64,000 nt of DNA from Armillaria gallica (Eukaryota > Basidiomycota > Agaricomycetes > Agaricales > Physalacriaceae): assembly GCA_037576215.1 (NCBI GenBank), contig JBANDB010000012.1, positions 1,240,001 through 1,304,000 on the forward strand. Reading direction: 5' to 3'. The notes under the pieces were generated by a model, which saw nothing but the letters and a program-made list of their open reading frames with translations, was not told the origin of the DNA and did not search any database. The translations under genes were made by a program, and so were the position numbers. This document shows, in pieces, positions 63,976 to 64,000 of this stretch. The first letter of the stretch is position 1. Each line of letters begins with the position of its first letter.

Positions 63976-64000
63976 ACATGTCACAATCTCACAGTACGTT

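Overview
The window is nuclear DNA of a filamentous basidiomycete, most likely an agaricomycete. Almost every gene is broken by many 47-60 base GT-AG introns. The gene families are fungal: a HOS3-type histone deacetylase, a Pet8-type carrier, old yellow enzymes, a family 3 pectate lyase, UstYa/DUF3328, and the mushroom families DUF6593 and DUF6535. I see no rRNA, no convincing tRNA, no CRISPR and no transposase. Gene models were spliced by eye from GT/GC-AG signals, reading frame and family knowledge; no database search was run.

Layout. 0-9 kb: two related HMG-box genes (644 and 8138, both +) enclose three conserved genes: a PITH-domain protein (-), a HOS3-type deacetylase (+) and a mitochondrial S-adenosylmethionine carrier (+). 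9.6-15.3 kb: two old yellow enzyme (OYE) genes (-) flank a complete 12-exon pectate lyase gene (-). 17.1-18.8 kb: one long intronless gene for a disordered protein. 18.8-21.7 kb: no gene seen. 21.7-33.8 kb: a rearranged block with a damaged GNAT acetyltransferase, two nearly identical OYE genes in a 2.2-kb direct repeat, a 2.1-kb almost perfect palindrome between them, an inverted relic of the pectate lyase 5' end, a kinase-like gene and a gutted fifth OYE.

34-42 kb: a small basic/acidic protein, a single-pass membrane protein and three related single-zinc-finger genes. 45.2-49.3 kb: a catalytically complete Argonaute whose 3' half lies in strikingly CpG-poor DNA. 51.4-52.1 kb: a DUF6535 relic. 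53.2-58.5 kb: a UstYa-like oxidase and a complete cytochrome P450 on the same strand. 60.8-64 kb: a tandem duplication carrying one intact and one internally deleted DUF6593 gene.

How the parts relate. The 9.6-33.8 kb region is best read as one OYE plus pectate lyase neighbourhood that was copied, inverted and partly destroyed, leaving five OYE copies, one working lyase and several promoter relics. The 2.1-kb palindrome would fold into a long hairpin if transcribed, and an Argonaute gene lies 18 kb away; a functional link is only inference. The three zinc-finger genes look like a small local expansion of a lineage-specific DNA-binding family.
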